From contig NZ_JAUTBD010000001.1 in the NCBI RefSeq assembly GCF_030818935.1, positions 3,224,001 to 3,288,000 on the forward strand: a stretch of DNA of 64,000 bases. Reading direction: 5' to 3'. The notes below the pieces were generated by a model. That model did not search any database. It was not told the DNA's origin and was given only the letters and a program-made list of their open reading frames with translations. The stretch is from Microbacterium sp. SORGH_AS_1204 (GTDB taxonomy: Bacteria; Actinomycetota; Actinomycetes; Actinomycetales; Microbacteriaceae). The position numbers and the translations under genes were made by a program. Positions 8,843 to 17,103 of this stretch are shown here, piece by piece. The number at the start of each line of letters is the position of its first letter. The stretch's first letter is position 1.

Positions 8843-9985
8843 TTAGTTCGCTCCGTTCGCCGGGGTCCCGGCATCCGCGTACGTGCCGACCAGGCGCACG
8901 GCGCCCCCGTCGACTCCCTTCGCGCCCTGTTCGTACTCGCCCTCGGGGCGCGCGTCGTCGCGGACGACGCCGACCTGCCACGTGGCGATGCCCTCGGCCG
9001 TCAGCGCCGCGATCGCGGCATCCGCGATCTCGGGGGCGACGACGGCGAGGAAGCCGATGCCGAGGTTCCACGTGCCCTCGGTCGCGGTGAGCTCGAGTCC
9101 GCCGATGTCGGCGAGCACGCGGAAGACCGGCGACGGGCTCCACGTCGAGCGATCGACGTCGACCCACGTGTTCTGCGGCAGCACGCGCGCGAGGTTGGCC
9201 GCGATGCCGCCCCCGGTGACGTGGCTGAGCGAATGGATGCCGGAGCCGACGGCCGCATCGTCGAGCAGACGCAGCAACGGCGAGGTGTACAGGCGCGTGG
9301 GCTCGAGCAGCGCCTCGCCCCACGTGCCACCGAGCTCGGCGGAGACGGCGCCGTACGCGATGCCGGCGCCGGTGATGATGTGACGCACGAGGGAGTAGCC
9401 GTTGGAGTGCAGGCCACTGGAGGCCAGCGCCAGCACGACGTCACCGCCGCGCACGCGGTCGGCGCCGAGGACGCGGTCGGCCTCGACCACGCCGGTCGCC
9501 GCTCCCGCGACGTCGTAGTCGTCGATGCCGAGAAGGCCCGGGTGCTCCGCCGTCTCGCCGCCGACGAGTGCCGTGCCGGTCAGGGAGCAGCCGCGCGCGA
9601 TACCCGCGACGATGTCGGCGATGCGCTGCGGCACCACCTTGCCGCACGCGATGTAGTCGGTCATGAAGAGCGGGCGGGCACCGACCACGACGATGTCGTC
9701 GACGACCATGCCGACGAGGTCTTCGCCGATCGTGTCGTGCTTGTCGATCGCCTGCGCGATGGCGACCTTCGTGCCCACGCCGTCGGTGCTCGTCGCGAGC
9801 AGCGGTTTGGCGTAGTCGCGCAACGCCGAGGCGTCGAAGAGGCCGGCGAAACCACCCACGCCCCCGAGCACTTCGGGGCCGTGGGTGCGCTTGACGGCCG
9901 ACTTCATCAGTTCGACGGCGAGGTCTCCGGCGGCGGTGTCGACGCCTGCGGCGGAGTACGGGTTTTCGTGGGGAGCTGAGGCCAC
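8843..9985 (-). CDS. purM: Phosphoribosylformylglycinamidine cyclo-ligase
   Basis: A 380-residue AIR synthetase. It closes the imidazole ring of formylglycinamidine ribonucleotide using ATP. Family motifs include YSAAGVDTAAGDLAVELMK, LLATSTDGVGTKVAIA, GMVVDDIVVVGARPLFMTDY and ALVGGETAEHPG; the conserved HSLSHVTGGGIAANLARVLP is near residue 250. It is the first gene of a purM-purF-MFS unit. Upstream is a G-tract-rich, repeat-rich patch rather than a recognisable promoter, so its promoter is unclear. Confidence 0.97.
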   Translation of the reverse strand: MASAPHENPYSAAGVDTAAGDLAVELMKSAVKRTHGPEVLGGVGGFAGLFDASALRDYAKPLLATSTDGVGTKVAIAQAIDKHDTIGEDLVGMVVDDIVVVGARPLFMTDYIACGKVVPQRIADIVAGIARGCSLTGTALVGGETAEHPGLLGIDDYDVAGAATGVVEADRVLGADRVRGGDVVLALASSGLHSNGYSLVRHIITGAGIAYGAVSAELGGTWGEALLEPTRLYTSPLLRLLDDAAVGSGIHSLSHVTGGGIAANLARVLPQNTWVDVDRSTWSPSPVFRVLADIGGLELTATEGTWNLGIGFLAVVAPEIADAAIAALTAEGIATWQVGVVRDDARPEGEYEQGAKGVDGGAVRLVGTYADAGTPANGAN

Positions 9986-10046
9986 CGCAACAGACTACCC
10001 GGGGTGGGCCCGCGCGCGTCGCGCGGGGTCGTCGACCGGGCGCGCG

Positions 10047-10216
10047 GGGGGGGCGGGGCGGGGGCGGGGCGGGGGCGCGGGGGCGCGGGGGGCGCGGGGC
10101 GCGGGGGGCGCGGGGGGCGCGGGGGGCGCGGGGCGCGGTGGGCGCGGGGCGCGGGGCGGGGGCCCGGGGCGCGCGGGGCGGGGCGCGTCGCGGCGCGCGG
10201 GGCCCGGGGCGCGGCG
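10047..10216. repeat. G-tract-rich low-complexity block upstream of purM
   Basis: About 170 bases almost entirely G and C on the plus strand with many runs of four or more G, built from irregular GGGGCGCG-type units. It has strong potential for G-quadruplexes on the plus strand, which is the template strand for purM. No credible gene is seen here; open frames in it give only Gly/Arg/Ala or Pro-rich low-complexity translations. Confidence 0.8.
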
Positions 10217-10297
10217 GGATGAGCGGAGGATCAGGGACGCGGGGAGGAGCATCTCGCGCGAAGCATCCTCCGCCCGTCCCTCAGCCTCCGCTCGTCA
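10217..10297. repeat. ~82-bp dispersed inverted repeat, copy 1
   Basis: The left arm contains GAGCGGAGG then AGGGACG then AGGA, and the right arm, read in reverse complement, gives GAGCGGAGG, AGGGACG, CGGAGGA and starts GTGAC. Arms are about 36 bases with a short loop. The same element recurs at 10469, 11534 and 48371. It could work as a terminator or structured intergenic element. Confidence 0.82.
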
Positions 10298-10332
10298 CGC
10301 CGCGCGCCGGCGGCGGCAATTCACGGCAGGGC

Positions 10333-10422
10333 GGCAAGGCGGGGCGCGGCGGCAAGGCGGGGCGCGGCGGCAAGGCGGGGCGCGGCGGCAACGCGGGGCG
10401 AGGCGGCAACGCGGGGCGCGGC
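10333..10422. repeat. Tandem 18-bp repeat, five copies
   Basis: Unit GGCAAGGCGGGGCGCGGC occurs three times exactly (10333-10386) and twice with small changes (AACG for AAGG, GAGGC for GCGGC), then decays. It lies between copies 1 and 2 of the dispersed inverted repeat. The unit length is a multiple of three, but there is no gene context to suggest translation. Confidence 0.85.
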
Positions 10423-10468
10423 GGCAGCAGCCCGGGGCGGGGCAGGCTCAGGTGTCGCCGGCGCAGCG

Positions 10469-10550
10469 GGACGAGCGGAGGATCAGGGATGAGGGGAGGA
10501 CTGATTCGCTCGGAGCATCCTCCGCTCGCCCCTCGGACTCCGCTCGTCAC
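10469..10550. repeat. ~82-bp dispersed inverted repeat, copy 2
   Basis: Left arm ACGAGCGGAGGATCAGGGAT then GAGGGGAGGA; the right arm in reverse complement reads GTGACGAGCGGAG then GAGGGGCGAGCGGAGGA. It ends 25 bases from the stop of the DUF559 gene, so it could serve as that gene's terminator. Confidence 0.82.
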
Positions 10551-10575
10551 ATCGCTCGCGACATCCCTCTTCCGG

Positions 10576-11424
10576 TCATCGCTTACGCGCGAGGTGCAGG
10601 CCCTGCGCGACGGCGCGCGAGATCAGATACTGCACGCTCGGCCAGTCGTCGACGATCTGGCGATAGCCGACGCGGATCACGTGATACCCGTTGAGCGTGA
10701 GGAGGGCGTCGTGACGGATGTCTTCGGCCCGTTGCTCGCCCACGTGATGCGCGCCGTCGATCTGGAGAACGAGTTTTTCGCCGATCAACAGGTCGACGCG
10801 GTGACCGTGAAGGAAGGCCTGAGGAAGAAGACGCAGCTTCATCCACCGAAGACGGAAGATCACGATGCTCTCCAGGCCGGAATCGGCGAAGGGCTGCACC
10901 TCGTCGAGGAGCGACCGGGCACGGCCGGGCAGGGCCAGTCGGGAGAGCGACTCCGCGGATGCCATCTGCTTGTTGAGTGCCGATTCCCAGACGATCACGG
11001 CCTCTTCGCGGGGTATGCACGTGGCAACGAGGACGAGCACGTTCTCCACCGAGTCCACCAGCGCATCCGGATGCCGCGGCACGACGGGATGCGCTCGGTG
11101 AACGCGCGTACCGGCCGCCACCTCCACGCGACCGGCGTGCGGCGACGCCGCGACGTGCGCCCCGCGGGGCCGGGCGACCCAGAGGCCGAGATGCTCGGCA
11201 GCGCTCAGACAGGAGACCACGACGCCCCCGCGAGCGGCCGCGCGCAGCGACGCATCGGCATCCGGTAAGGCGAGCCACGACCGGCGGATACGGAGAAGCC
11301 GTCCCGCAGCGACGGCGTCCGCAACCGCTCGCCAGGACAGCCCCCCGTCCTTCAACCGCACGCTGCGGACGACCCCGCCTCCGGCTCGAACGAACTCGAC
11401 CGGGTCAGACGGGAGGGATGCCAT
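10576..11424 (-). CDS. DUF559 domain protein (Vsr-like endonuclease fold)
   Basis: A 282-residue protein with a C-terminal DUF559 domain (about residues 190-275), a restriction-endonuclease-like fold related to Vsr. Recognisable elements are HRVDLLIGEKLVLQIDGAHH, with the Asp of the core strand, and DALLTLNGYHVIRVGYRQIV. The N-terminal part has a winged-helix-like RAVADAVAAGRLLRIRRSW segment seen in AbiEi-like and related actinobacterial proteins. Nuclease activity is not established for this group. ATG 11424 was chosen; a GTG two codons upstream is possible and the ribosome site is weak. Copies 2 and 3 of the dispersed inverted repeat lie on either side of the gene. Confidence 0.85.
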   Translation of the reverse strand: MASLPSDPVEFVRAGGGVVRSVRLKDGGLSWRAVADAVAAGRLLRIRRSWLALPDADASLRAAARGGVVVSCLSAAEHLGLWVARPRGAHVAASPHAGRVEVAAGTRVHRAHPVVPRHPDALVDSVENVLVLVATCIPREEAVIVWESALNKQMASAESLSRLALPGRARSLLDEVQPFADSGLESIVIFRLRWMKLRLLPQAFLHGHRVDLLIGEKLVLQIDGAHHVGEQRAEDIRHDALLTLNGYHVIRVGYRQIVDDWPSVQYLISRAVAQGLHLARKR

Positions 11425-11533
11425 GAGCACAGCGTCGCGGAGAGTCGGCCTCTCTCGGGCGGGCCGTCGAGTGAATGGGGAGAACGACTCCGAAGCAGAC
11501 GTTGTGCAGGAGGGGCAGCCCCTCGGTCGGCCG

Positions 11534-11616
11534 GTGACGGGCGGAGGATGAGGGACGAACGGAGGACGGCACGACCGGACAGACCCTCCGCTCGTCCCTC
11601 GGCCTCCCCTCATCAC
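11534..11616. repeat. ~82-bp dispersed inverted repeat, copy 3
   Basis: Left arm GTGACGGGCGGAGGATGAGG then GACGAACGGAGGA; the right arm in reverse complement is GTGATGAGGGGAGGCCGAGG then GACGAGCGGAGG. It lies 110 bases upstream of the DUF559 start and 92 bases before the next gene, so with copy 2 it brackets the DUF559 gene. Confidence 0.82.
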
Positions 11617-11707
11617 GGCCGCGCCGCCGAGCAACCCGCACACCCGGTGTCACACACGCGGCGCAAGGCCCATCGCCCGGCCCGCGCCCCGTCTTTACAA
11701 TGACGCC

Positions 11708-12319
11708 ATGACGGGCGGCCAGCCGGAGTGGGTGATCCGCGAGGACGCGGCGAAGTCGGTGCTGGTCGCGCTGTATCTGCGGCAGGTGCTCGGCATCCGC
11801 TCACCGGAGGAGCTCCCCGCTCTGCGCCGCGTGCCGCCGCCGGTCGTCCGAGACGAGACGGATGCCGCGCACGCGCAACTCGAACGCGAGTGGCGCGTCT
11901 TCTGGGCGATGACCGTCGAGCCTCAGGCGCATCCCTCGCCGGTGCCGCTGGAGCTCGTCGACGGTTTCGAGGGCCTCGTCGCACTGCCGGTGGACGGCGC
12001 GGACGCACTGCGGCGCGCCATCTCCTCGCATGCCGACGACGCGGTCGACTTCGCGCGTCTCGCGCATGACCGCTATGCGCGGGAATCAGCCGCGCGGCCG
12101 GGGGTGTCGTACCGCGCGTACGCCAGCGCCATCGCGGCCCACGAGCGAGCGGTGGGCCGGCGGGCGCACTCGTTCGAGCTCAACGTGCAGGTGCTGCCGC
12201 TCACGCAGCGCGGGGTGTGGTGGATCGGATCGCTGACGGTGGCGGTGACCGATGGCCTGCGCAGCGACGTCGTTGCCTTCGACACCGCGATCCACCCGAT
12301 CATCGCGGAGCTGGCCTGA
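11708..12319 (+). CDS. Conserved-looking hypothetical protein, 203 aa
   Basis: I do not recognise a family. The protein is soluble, with no signal peptide or membrane helix, and mixed alpha/beta character; motifs visible are AKSVLVALYLRQVLGI near the N-terminus, WRVFWAMTVEP around residue 62, and RGVWWIGSLTVAVTDGLRSD near the C-terminus. A TACAAT hexamer (11696-11701) lies 6 bases before the ATG, a spacing typical of leaderless actinobacterial transcripts, which supports the start. It converges on the small membrane protein gene with a 3-base gap. Codon use matches its neighbours. Confidence 0.75.
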   Translation: MTGGQPEWVIREDAAKSVLVALYLRQVLGIRSPEELPALRRVPPPVVRDETDAAHAQLEREWRVFWAMTVEPQAHPSPVPLELVDGFEGLVALPVDGADALRRAISSHADDAVDFARLAHDRYARESAARPGVSYRAYASAIAAHERAVGRRAHSFELNVQVLPLTQRGVWWIGSLTVAVTDGLRSDVVAFDTAIHPIIAELA

Positions 12320-12322
12320 GGA

Positions 12323-12658
12323 TCAAACCTCGTACTGCTCGTGATCGACGGTGACCTGGCGGGTGCGGCGGCCGAGCACCCGCTCGAACACCAGCGCGAC
12401 GATCGCGCCGAGAGCCACACCGGCGACGACGCAGATGAGTGCGGTGAAGCCGAACACCTGCAGCTCGGAGTACACGACCTGCGTGTAGGGGCTGATGTCG
12501 GATCCGTCGATCACGACCGTGAGCAGTAGCGCGACCAGGATGCCGAGGAACGCCCCCGCGGCAAGGAACACGCCGTACTTCGGCGCGCGGCGGACGGTCG
12601 CGGTCTCGATGTCATCGCGGACGTACACCGGTCGTTCGGGGGCGGGCTGCTCGGCCAT
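12323..12658 (-). CDS. Small two-helix membrane protein
   Basis: A 111-residue protein with two strongly hydrophobic segments (about residues 28-50, YGVFLAAGAFLGILVALLL, and 68-92, GFTALICVVAGVALGAIVAL) and a basic-acidic C-terminal tail (RRTRQVTVDHEQYEV). The N-terminal 26 residues are polar. Small membrane proteins of this kind are found near the purine genes in related actinobacteria; the role is unknown. ATG 12658 gives the most compact product, and the frame further 5' looks non-coding. Confidence 0.72.
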   Translation of the reverse strand: MAEQPAPERPVYVRDDIETATVRRAPKYGVFLAAGAFLGILVALLLTVVIDGSDISPYTQVVYSELQVFGFTALICVVAGVALGAIVALVFERVLGRRTRQVTVDHEQYEV

Positions 12659-13054
12659 ATGCCCATTCTCCCACCGCAGGGGTCGAAACGGGTCGTGACC
12701 TTTCGGCGTCGAACGGCCGCGGCGGGGCAGGCGCCGCGACGAAGCAGGACCGCCGCGGCAGGAGTTTTCGACGTCGGCCACCGCTCGATCCTCGCGGCAC
12801 CCGTCGACGCCGGAGCGATCCTGCGCGAGATCGCCGAGTGCTTGACGCTGGTGTTCGGCGGGGTGGAGGAGCTCGACCTGATATCCCCGGATGCCGTGGA
12901 GCACCTCCTCGCTCTGAGCATCGCCCAGATGGTCGCTACGCGCGGCCCCGACGGCGCGGCCGTCTTCATGTCGTCACGTCCACCGCGAAGACGTAGTCGT
13001 TCACCGAGACCGTATCCGTTCGGCCTCGATCCGGTGCGGTCTCAGAACCGGCAG
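12659..13054 (+). other. 396-base gap with possible coding remnant
   Basis: No recognised gene. On the plus strand from about 12749 to 12977 one frame has almost exclusively G/C third positions and encodes a plausible helical segment (ILREIAECLTLVFGG, then EHLLALSIAQMVATRG). An ATG at 12659 would give 153 residues running 66 bases into the convergent permease gene. The flanks of that frame are Arg/Ser-rich and non-protein-like. It may be a decayed gene or a short unannotated protein. Confidence 0.25.
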
Positions 13055-15316
13055 CTACTCGACCCCCTTCAGTGCGCCCAGCATGTCGAGTCGACGAAGA
13101 CGGCGCGCCAGGAGCAGTGACGCGCTCAAACCGCATGCCACGACGATCACTACGCACAGACCGGTGGCGATCGCCGAAGGCGCGGGAGAGTAGCCCACAC
13201 GGTCGGTGCTGAAGACGGCGAGGTAGGCCGAGAGGAAGCCCATCCCCGCCGGAATGCCGAGGAGCGCACCGGCCAGGGTGGTGGCCACGTTCTCGCGAAG
13301 GAGCAAGGCGCGGATCTCGCGCGACCGCACCCCCAGCACGATGAGCGTCGCGTAATCGCGCGTGCGTTCGGCAAAGGCCAAGGACCCGAGGTTCAGCAGC
13401 ACGACGATGGTCAGCATGAGCCCGAACCCCTTGATGAGCGCGAACACGTCGCCGAGACCATCGATCACCTGCTCGGCGTTCGCGCGCCGGGCGTCGCGGG
13501 AAAGCACACTCGCGATTCCGGGGCGGCTCATCAACGTCTCTGCCGCGGCGGGCCCGCCGGCCAGCAGTGTGCTCGGCGAGAAGACACCGCCCGAGCGCTC
13601 CCAGGCGGACTGCGATAAAAAGAGCCCCTGCGGCTCGCCCACATCGACGATTCGTCGCACCGTCGTCGCTATGCGCGTCGCCGAGCCGGGCGGGAGCACC
13701 GTCACGCGGTCACCGACGCTGATTCCGCGTGCCTCGGCGTAAGCGACGCTCACGAGCGCGCCGTCGGTAGGCAGCGGAACGCCGCCGTCACCGTCGCTCA
13801 GCCTGTAGAGGTCGCCGTCTGAGAGCACGGTGACGGCTGCCCACCCCGTGTCCGCCTCATCCGGCGACAAAAATGACATCTGCCACTGCACCTCCTCAAT
13901 CCCGGATGCCAGATGCTCGCCGTCTCGAGCCCACGCGCCCGGAATGAGTCGGGCTTGTGCGTCGAAGACGTACTGCTGCTTGAAAGAGCGATCGACCTGA
14001 TGATGTAGTGAGTCCGGCATCCCGAATCCTGCGATGAGGAGAGTGGTGCCCCCGACCGTGGCGGCGAGCGCGGTGAGCAGCCGCGCGCGAGCCGTCGCGA
14101 GCTCGCGGAGACCCCATGCGTTCAGGGGCGACTTACGCCCGAACCGAGGAGGGACTCGCCGTTGCGTCGCCAGACCTCCGCGCATCGCCGCGGCCGGCTC
14201 GGTGTACCGCATGGATCGGGTGGCGACGACCGACACGAGCGACGCCCCCACGACCAGGGCGATTGCCAGGACCGCGGGAGCCGGCGTGTAAGCCGGGACC
14301 CAGGCGACCAGCTCGAAGCTCGGTCGCTGCGACTGCAGGACGAAGAGCGAGAGCACGGGTGCCACCACCGAGCCGACGAGAGCACCGACGGCGACCACGA
14401 CGGCGTACCGGGAATAATGCCTGCGCAGGTGCGCGTCGGAGACACCCAGCACCTTCAGCGTGGCGATGTCCCGCTGCTGTATGTCGACCAGGCGTCGCAT
14501 CGAGGTGAACATCGCCAACATCGCGACCGTGAGGAAGAGGCTGAGGAAAAGCACCGAGAGGCTTCGGATCTGATGGATGCGATCGGTGAGCCCGACCACT
14601 CCGGGCAGCGACTCCTCATCGAACATCGCCAGCCGTGCCGCGCCCAGCACACGGGGCGCCTCGGACAGGATGCGCTCCGTCGGACCGGCGAGGGCGATCG
14701 ACATCCGGGTCGGTCTAAGAGAATCCATCTGCGCAGGCGAGACGTACGCGTACCCGTACGCCGAGGGATCGGGGGCGTACAGACCGTCGGGGCCGTTGTC
14801 CGAGACCCGGTCAGCGGCGCGCACCAGTGACGCGACGGTGAAGCGACGCTCTTCTCCCGCGATCTGCAGCGACACGATGTCGCCGGTGTGCAGCGCGTGT
14901 GCTTCCGCGAAGGCCGCGTCCAGAGCGATCTCGTCATCGGCGAGCCCGTCGACCACTCCCGCAACCGGCTCCGGAAGATTCATGCGCTCCGGCAGCGCAC
15001 TCACCACGAGCGAACCTCGACCGTCCTCTTCCGCCGCATCGACGAGGCCTGACGCTTCGACATCCGACACCCCGGGGATGTCCCGCAATGCGTCGAGCTG
15101 CTCCGGCGACACAGATGAGGCGGTGATCCAGACATCCGCGAGGTGGGCCGCGGCATCCATACGCTCCTGCTCGACCTGCATCCCCCGCCAGCCACCCTCG
15201 AGTCCGCCGTAGACGGCGAGGCAGAGGAGGCTCACGACGAAGACCGCGGCGAATTGGGGAGCGTGCCGTCGCAGGTCGCGACGCAGTTTGCGCCGGAGGA
15301 GGGCGGAGACGCTCAT
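13055..15316 (-). CDS. MacB/FtsX-type ABC transporter permease
   Basis: A 753-residue permease with two FtsX-type halves. There is a membrane segment near residue 25, a large extracytoplasmic domain (about 50-250), three helices around 265-400, a second extracytoplasmic domain (about 450-600), and three helices at the C-terminus (GLMLTIVVLLNLGSLAFAER onward). Each FtsX core is preceded by a family-typical RRLVDIQQRDIATLKVLGVS or RDYATLIVLGVRSREIRALL stretch. Such permeases work with a LolD/MacB-type ATPase in lipoprotein, peptide or antibiotic efflux. The ATG overlaps the stop of the ATPase gene (ATGA at 15313-15316). Confidence 0.93.
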   Translation of the reverse strand: MSVSALLRRKLRRDLRRHAPQFAAVFVVSLLCLAVYGGLEGGWRGMQVEQERMDAAAHLADVWITASSVSPEQLDALRDIPGVSDVEASGLVDAAEEDGRGSLVVSALPERMNLPEPVAGVVDGLADDEIALDAAFAEAHALHTGDIVSLQIAGEERRFTVASLVRAADRVSDNGPDGLYAPDPSAYGYAYVSPAQMDSLRPTRMSIALAGPTERILSEAPRVLGAARLAMFDEESLPGVVGLTDRIHQIRSLSVLFLSLFLTVAMLAMFTSMRRLVDIQQRDIATLKVLGVSDAHLRRHYSRYAVVVAVGALVGSVVAPVLSLFVLQSQRPSFELVAWVPAYTPAPAVLAIALVVGASLVSVVATRSMRYTEPAAAMRGGLATQRRVPPRFGRKSPLNAWGLRELATARARLLTALAATVGGTTLLIAGFGMPDSLHHQVDRSFKQQYVFDAQARLIPGAWARDGEHLASGIEEVQWQMSFLSPDEADTGWAAVTVLSDGDLYRLSDGDGGVPLPTDGALVSVAYAEARGISVGDRVTVLPPGSATRIATTVRRIVDVGEPQGLFLSQSAWERSGGVFSPSTLLAGGPAAAETLMSRPGIASVLSRDARRANAEQVIDGLGDVFALIKGFGLMLTIVVLLNLGSLAFAERTRDYATLIVLGVRSREIRALLLRENVATTLAGALLGIPAGMGFLSAYLAVFSTDRVGYSPAPSAIATGLCVVIVVACGLSASLLLARRLRRLDMLGALKGVE

Positions 15317-16026
15317 GAAACCGGGGGGTGCGAATCGGCCACGACGCGGCCGTCGCGCATCTCGACGACGTGGTCGGCGACATCGCGGATCGTCGGATCG
15401 TGCGTGACCACCGCCACCACGGCGAGTCCCTCGCGAGCGATGTCGGTCAGCAAAGTCATCACCTCGACCCCGGATGCCGAGTCGAGAGCCCCCGTGGGTT
15501 CGTCGCACAACAGCAGACCAGGGCGCTTCGCCACAGCGCGCGCGATCGAGACCCTCTGCATCTGCCCGCCTGACAACTGTTGGGGGAAATGGTCTGCACG
15601 TTCACCCAGACCGACGCGATCGAGCAACTCCGCCGACGTCGGCACATCGACCCCGTGATGAGAGGGCAGGCGCCGCGCCAACTCGACGTTCTCGAGCGCT
15701 GTGAGTTGCGGCAGGAGGTTGTAGAACTGGAAGACGAAACCGACATGGTCGCGTCGGAACTCGGCGAGCTTGCGGAACCCCATCCCGGTGAAGACAGCAC
15801 CGTTCAGTGCGGCGCGACCGGCGTCGGGCGTGTCCATCCCTCCGAGCACGTTGAGCAGCGTGCTCTTGCCCGATCCGGAGGGGCCCACGATGGCCGCGAG
15901 CCGACCCGTGCGCAGGTGCACGGTTACGTCATCGAGAGCAGCTACCCGCGCCGCGCCCGCACCGTAGCTGCGGGAGAGGCCGGTGGCGCGCAGGCCAGTT
16001 TCGAGCGGCATCGGATGCGCCTCCAT
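15313..16026 (-). CDS. ABC transporter ATP-binding protein, MacB/LolD type
   Basis: A 237-residue ATPase with Walker A GPSGSGKST, Q-loop FVFQFYNLLPQL, signature LSGGQMQRV, Walker B LLLCDEPTGALD and the switch His in VVTHDP. The sequence context is that of MacB/LolD ATPases, which drive FtsX-type permeases by mechanotransmission. It starts at ATG 16026, overlapping by one base the stop of the KAS III remnant, and overlaps the permease by four bases. The substrate is unknown. Confidence 0.95.
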   Translation of the reverse strand: MEAHPMPLETGLRATGLSRSYGAGAARVAALDDVTVHLRTGRLAAIVGPSGSGKSTLLNVLGGMDTPDAGRAALNGAVFTGMGFRKLAEFRRDHVGFVFQFYNLLPQLTALENVELARRLPSHHGVDVPTSAELLDRVGLGERADHFPQQLSGGQMQRVSIARAVAKRPGLLLCDEPTGALDSASGVEVMTLLTDIAREGLAVVAVVTHDPTIRDVADHVVEMRDGRVVADSHPPVS

Positions 16027-16205
16027 CAGTGCTGGTAGATGAGGCCGCCGTAAAGGGTGCCCGCTCCCGTGCCCACGAGCAGCAGACGCTCACCTTCGGC
16101 GATCCGCGCTCGGTGAAGTGCGGCGGGGATGCTCGCAGCGATGGTGTTCCCGAGCTCCGCGCGCCTGACGGCGACCTCGTCGACAGCGCCACGGACGCGA
16201 CGCCT
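16026..16205 (-). pseudogene. C-terminal remnant of a beta-ketoacyl-ACP synthase III (FabH-like)
   Basis: The last ~55 residues of this frame, including ELGNTIAASIPAALHRA and LLLVGTGAGTLYGG, match the end of KAS III enzymes, where the GNTxAASIP motif carries the active-site Asn and GxGAG closes the thiolase fold. A complete enzyme is about 330 residues with catalytic Cys and His upstream. The bases from 16206 to 16514 give no further KAS III motif that I can see in any frame, so the gene is 5'-truncated or scrambled. Its stop is still in one-base overlap (TGATG) with the ABC ATPase, implying the ancestral operon included it. Confidence 0.66.
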
Positions 16206-16514
16206 GCGACCGACAGTGCACGCGTCGGGATCCCGCAGCCGTCCGTGTGGTCCGCGCCTCAGACGGGGTGAAGTGCAGCACCGCCCGGAATTCCTACCCG
16301 GAAACCCTGGGCGGATGGCAGCCGCGCGCGACGACGAGCACGTCAGAACACTTCGCCCGTCGACTCGCCCCGTCTCGTGCGTCTGGTCGACGAAACCCCG
16401 GTCACGCGCCAGACGAGACCACTGGCCGGGACGAGCCAGCGCCCTCGCGCTCTCGTCGAGCGGCCAGCGCGTGTGCATCGTCAGGGGCCCGCGGCCCGGC
16501 GGTCGCCGCCGAAG

Positions 16515-16871
16515 CTACGGCCGAAGCGGGAGCAGCGCGCTCAGGTCGGCGCGCACGCCGGATGCCACGATCCGGCCCGCGGTCACGGCATCCGCCCAAT
16601 GCTCCTGGCCTGTAGCGACGGCGATCCAGGTGGCGGCGTCTGTCTCGACGACGTTGGGCGGGGTGCCACGTGTGTGGCGCGGCCCCTCGATCACCTGAAC
16701 CGCGCCAAAGGGCGGCACGCGCATCTCGACGGAATTGCCCGGCGCCTTCTCGACGAGCAACTGCAGCAGGTAGCGCACGGCGGTGGCGGTCACCGGCCGC
16801 GGCGCGTCACCCGCGGCGACGGCGGCGAGGGCGGCGCGACCGTCTCCGGTCTCGATGCGGCGGGGAGGCAT
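16515..16871 (-). CDS. Sterol carrier (SCP)-like protein of the purine locus
   Basis: A 118-residue protein matching the actinobacterial SCP-type family usually encoded next to purF/purD (the Rv0807 type in mycobacteria). Typical pieces are [20 protein letters not shown] and [18 protein letters not shown], followed by a short C-terminal helix. No sterol or lipid ligand is established. ATG 16871 gives the usual family length. It is divergent from purD, which begins 232 bases away. Confidence 0.82.
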   Translation of the reverse strand: MPPRRIETGDGRAALAAVAAGDAPRPVTATAVRYLLQLLVEKAPGNSVEMRVPPFGAVQVIEGPRHTRGTPPNVVETDAATWIAVATGQEHWADAVTAGRIVASGVRADLSALLPLRP

Positions 16872-17103
16872 GGCATCCACGCTACCGGGGGGGGCTCCGG
16901 CGGCGGGCCGTGCGTAACTCCGGAGGTTCAGGGCCAGGCGCCGTCGATGTGCCCACCGCGGACCCTTCGCGGCGCGGACTCCGGAGTCGGGCACGGGTGG
17001 GCTAGCGGCCCGTCGCTGGACAGCAGGTTGTTCACAGCCGCCGCCGACCATGCGGGTGTTCGGCGGCGCGGGGCGTGTCGGTGGCTGTCGATAGGCTGGC
17101 CGC

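Noticed and set aside
9995..10560. Gly/Arg-rich and Pro-rich open frames in the G-rich block
   Set aside because: They are direct translations of simple repeats with no start context or conserved domain.
10469..11616. Composite transposon around the DUF559 gene
   Set aside because: No transposase and no target duplications are visible; the repeats also occur alone at 48371, so only the association is reported.
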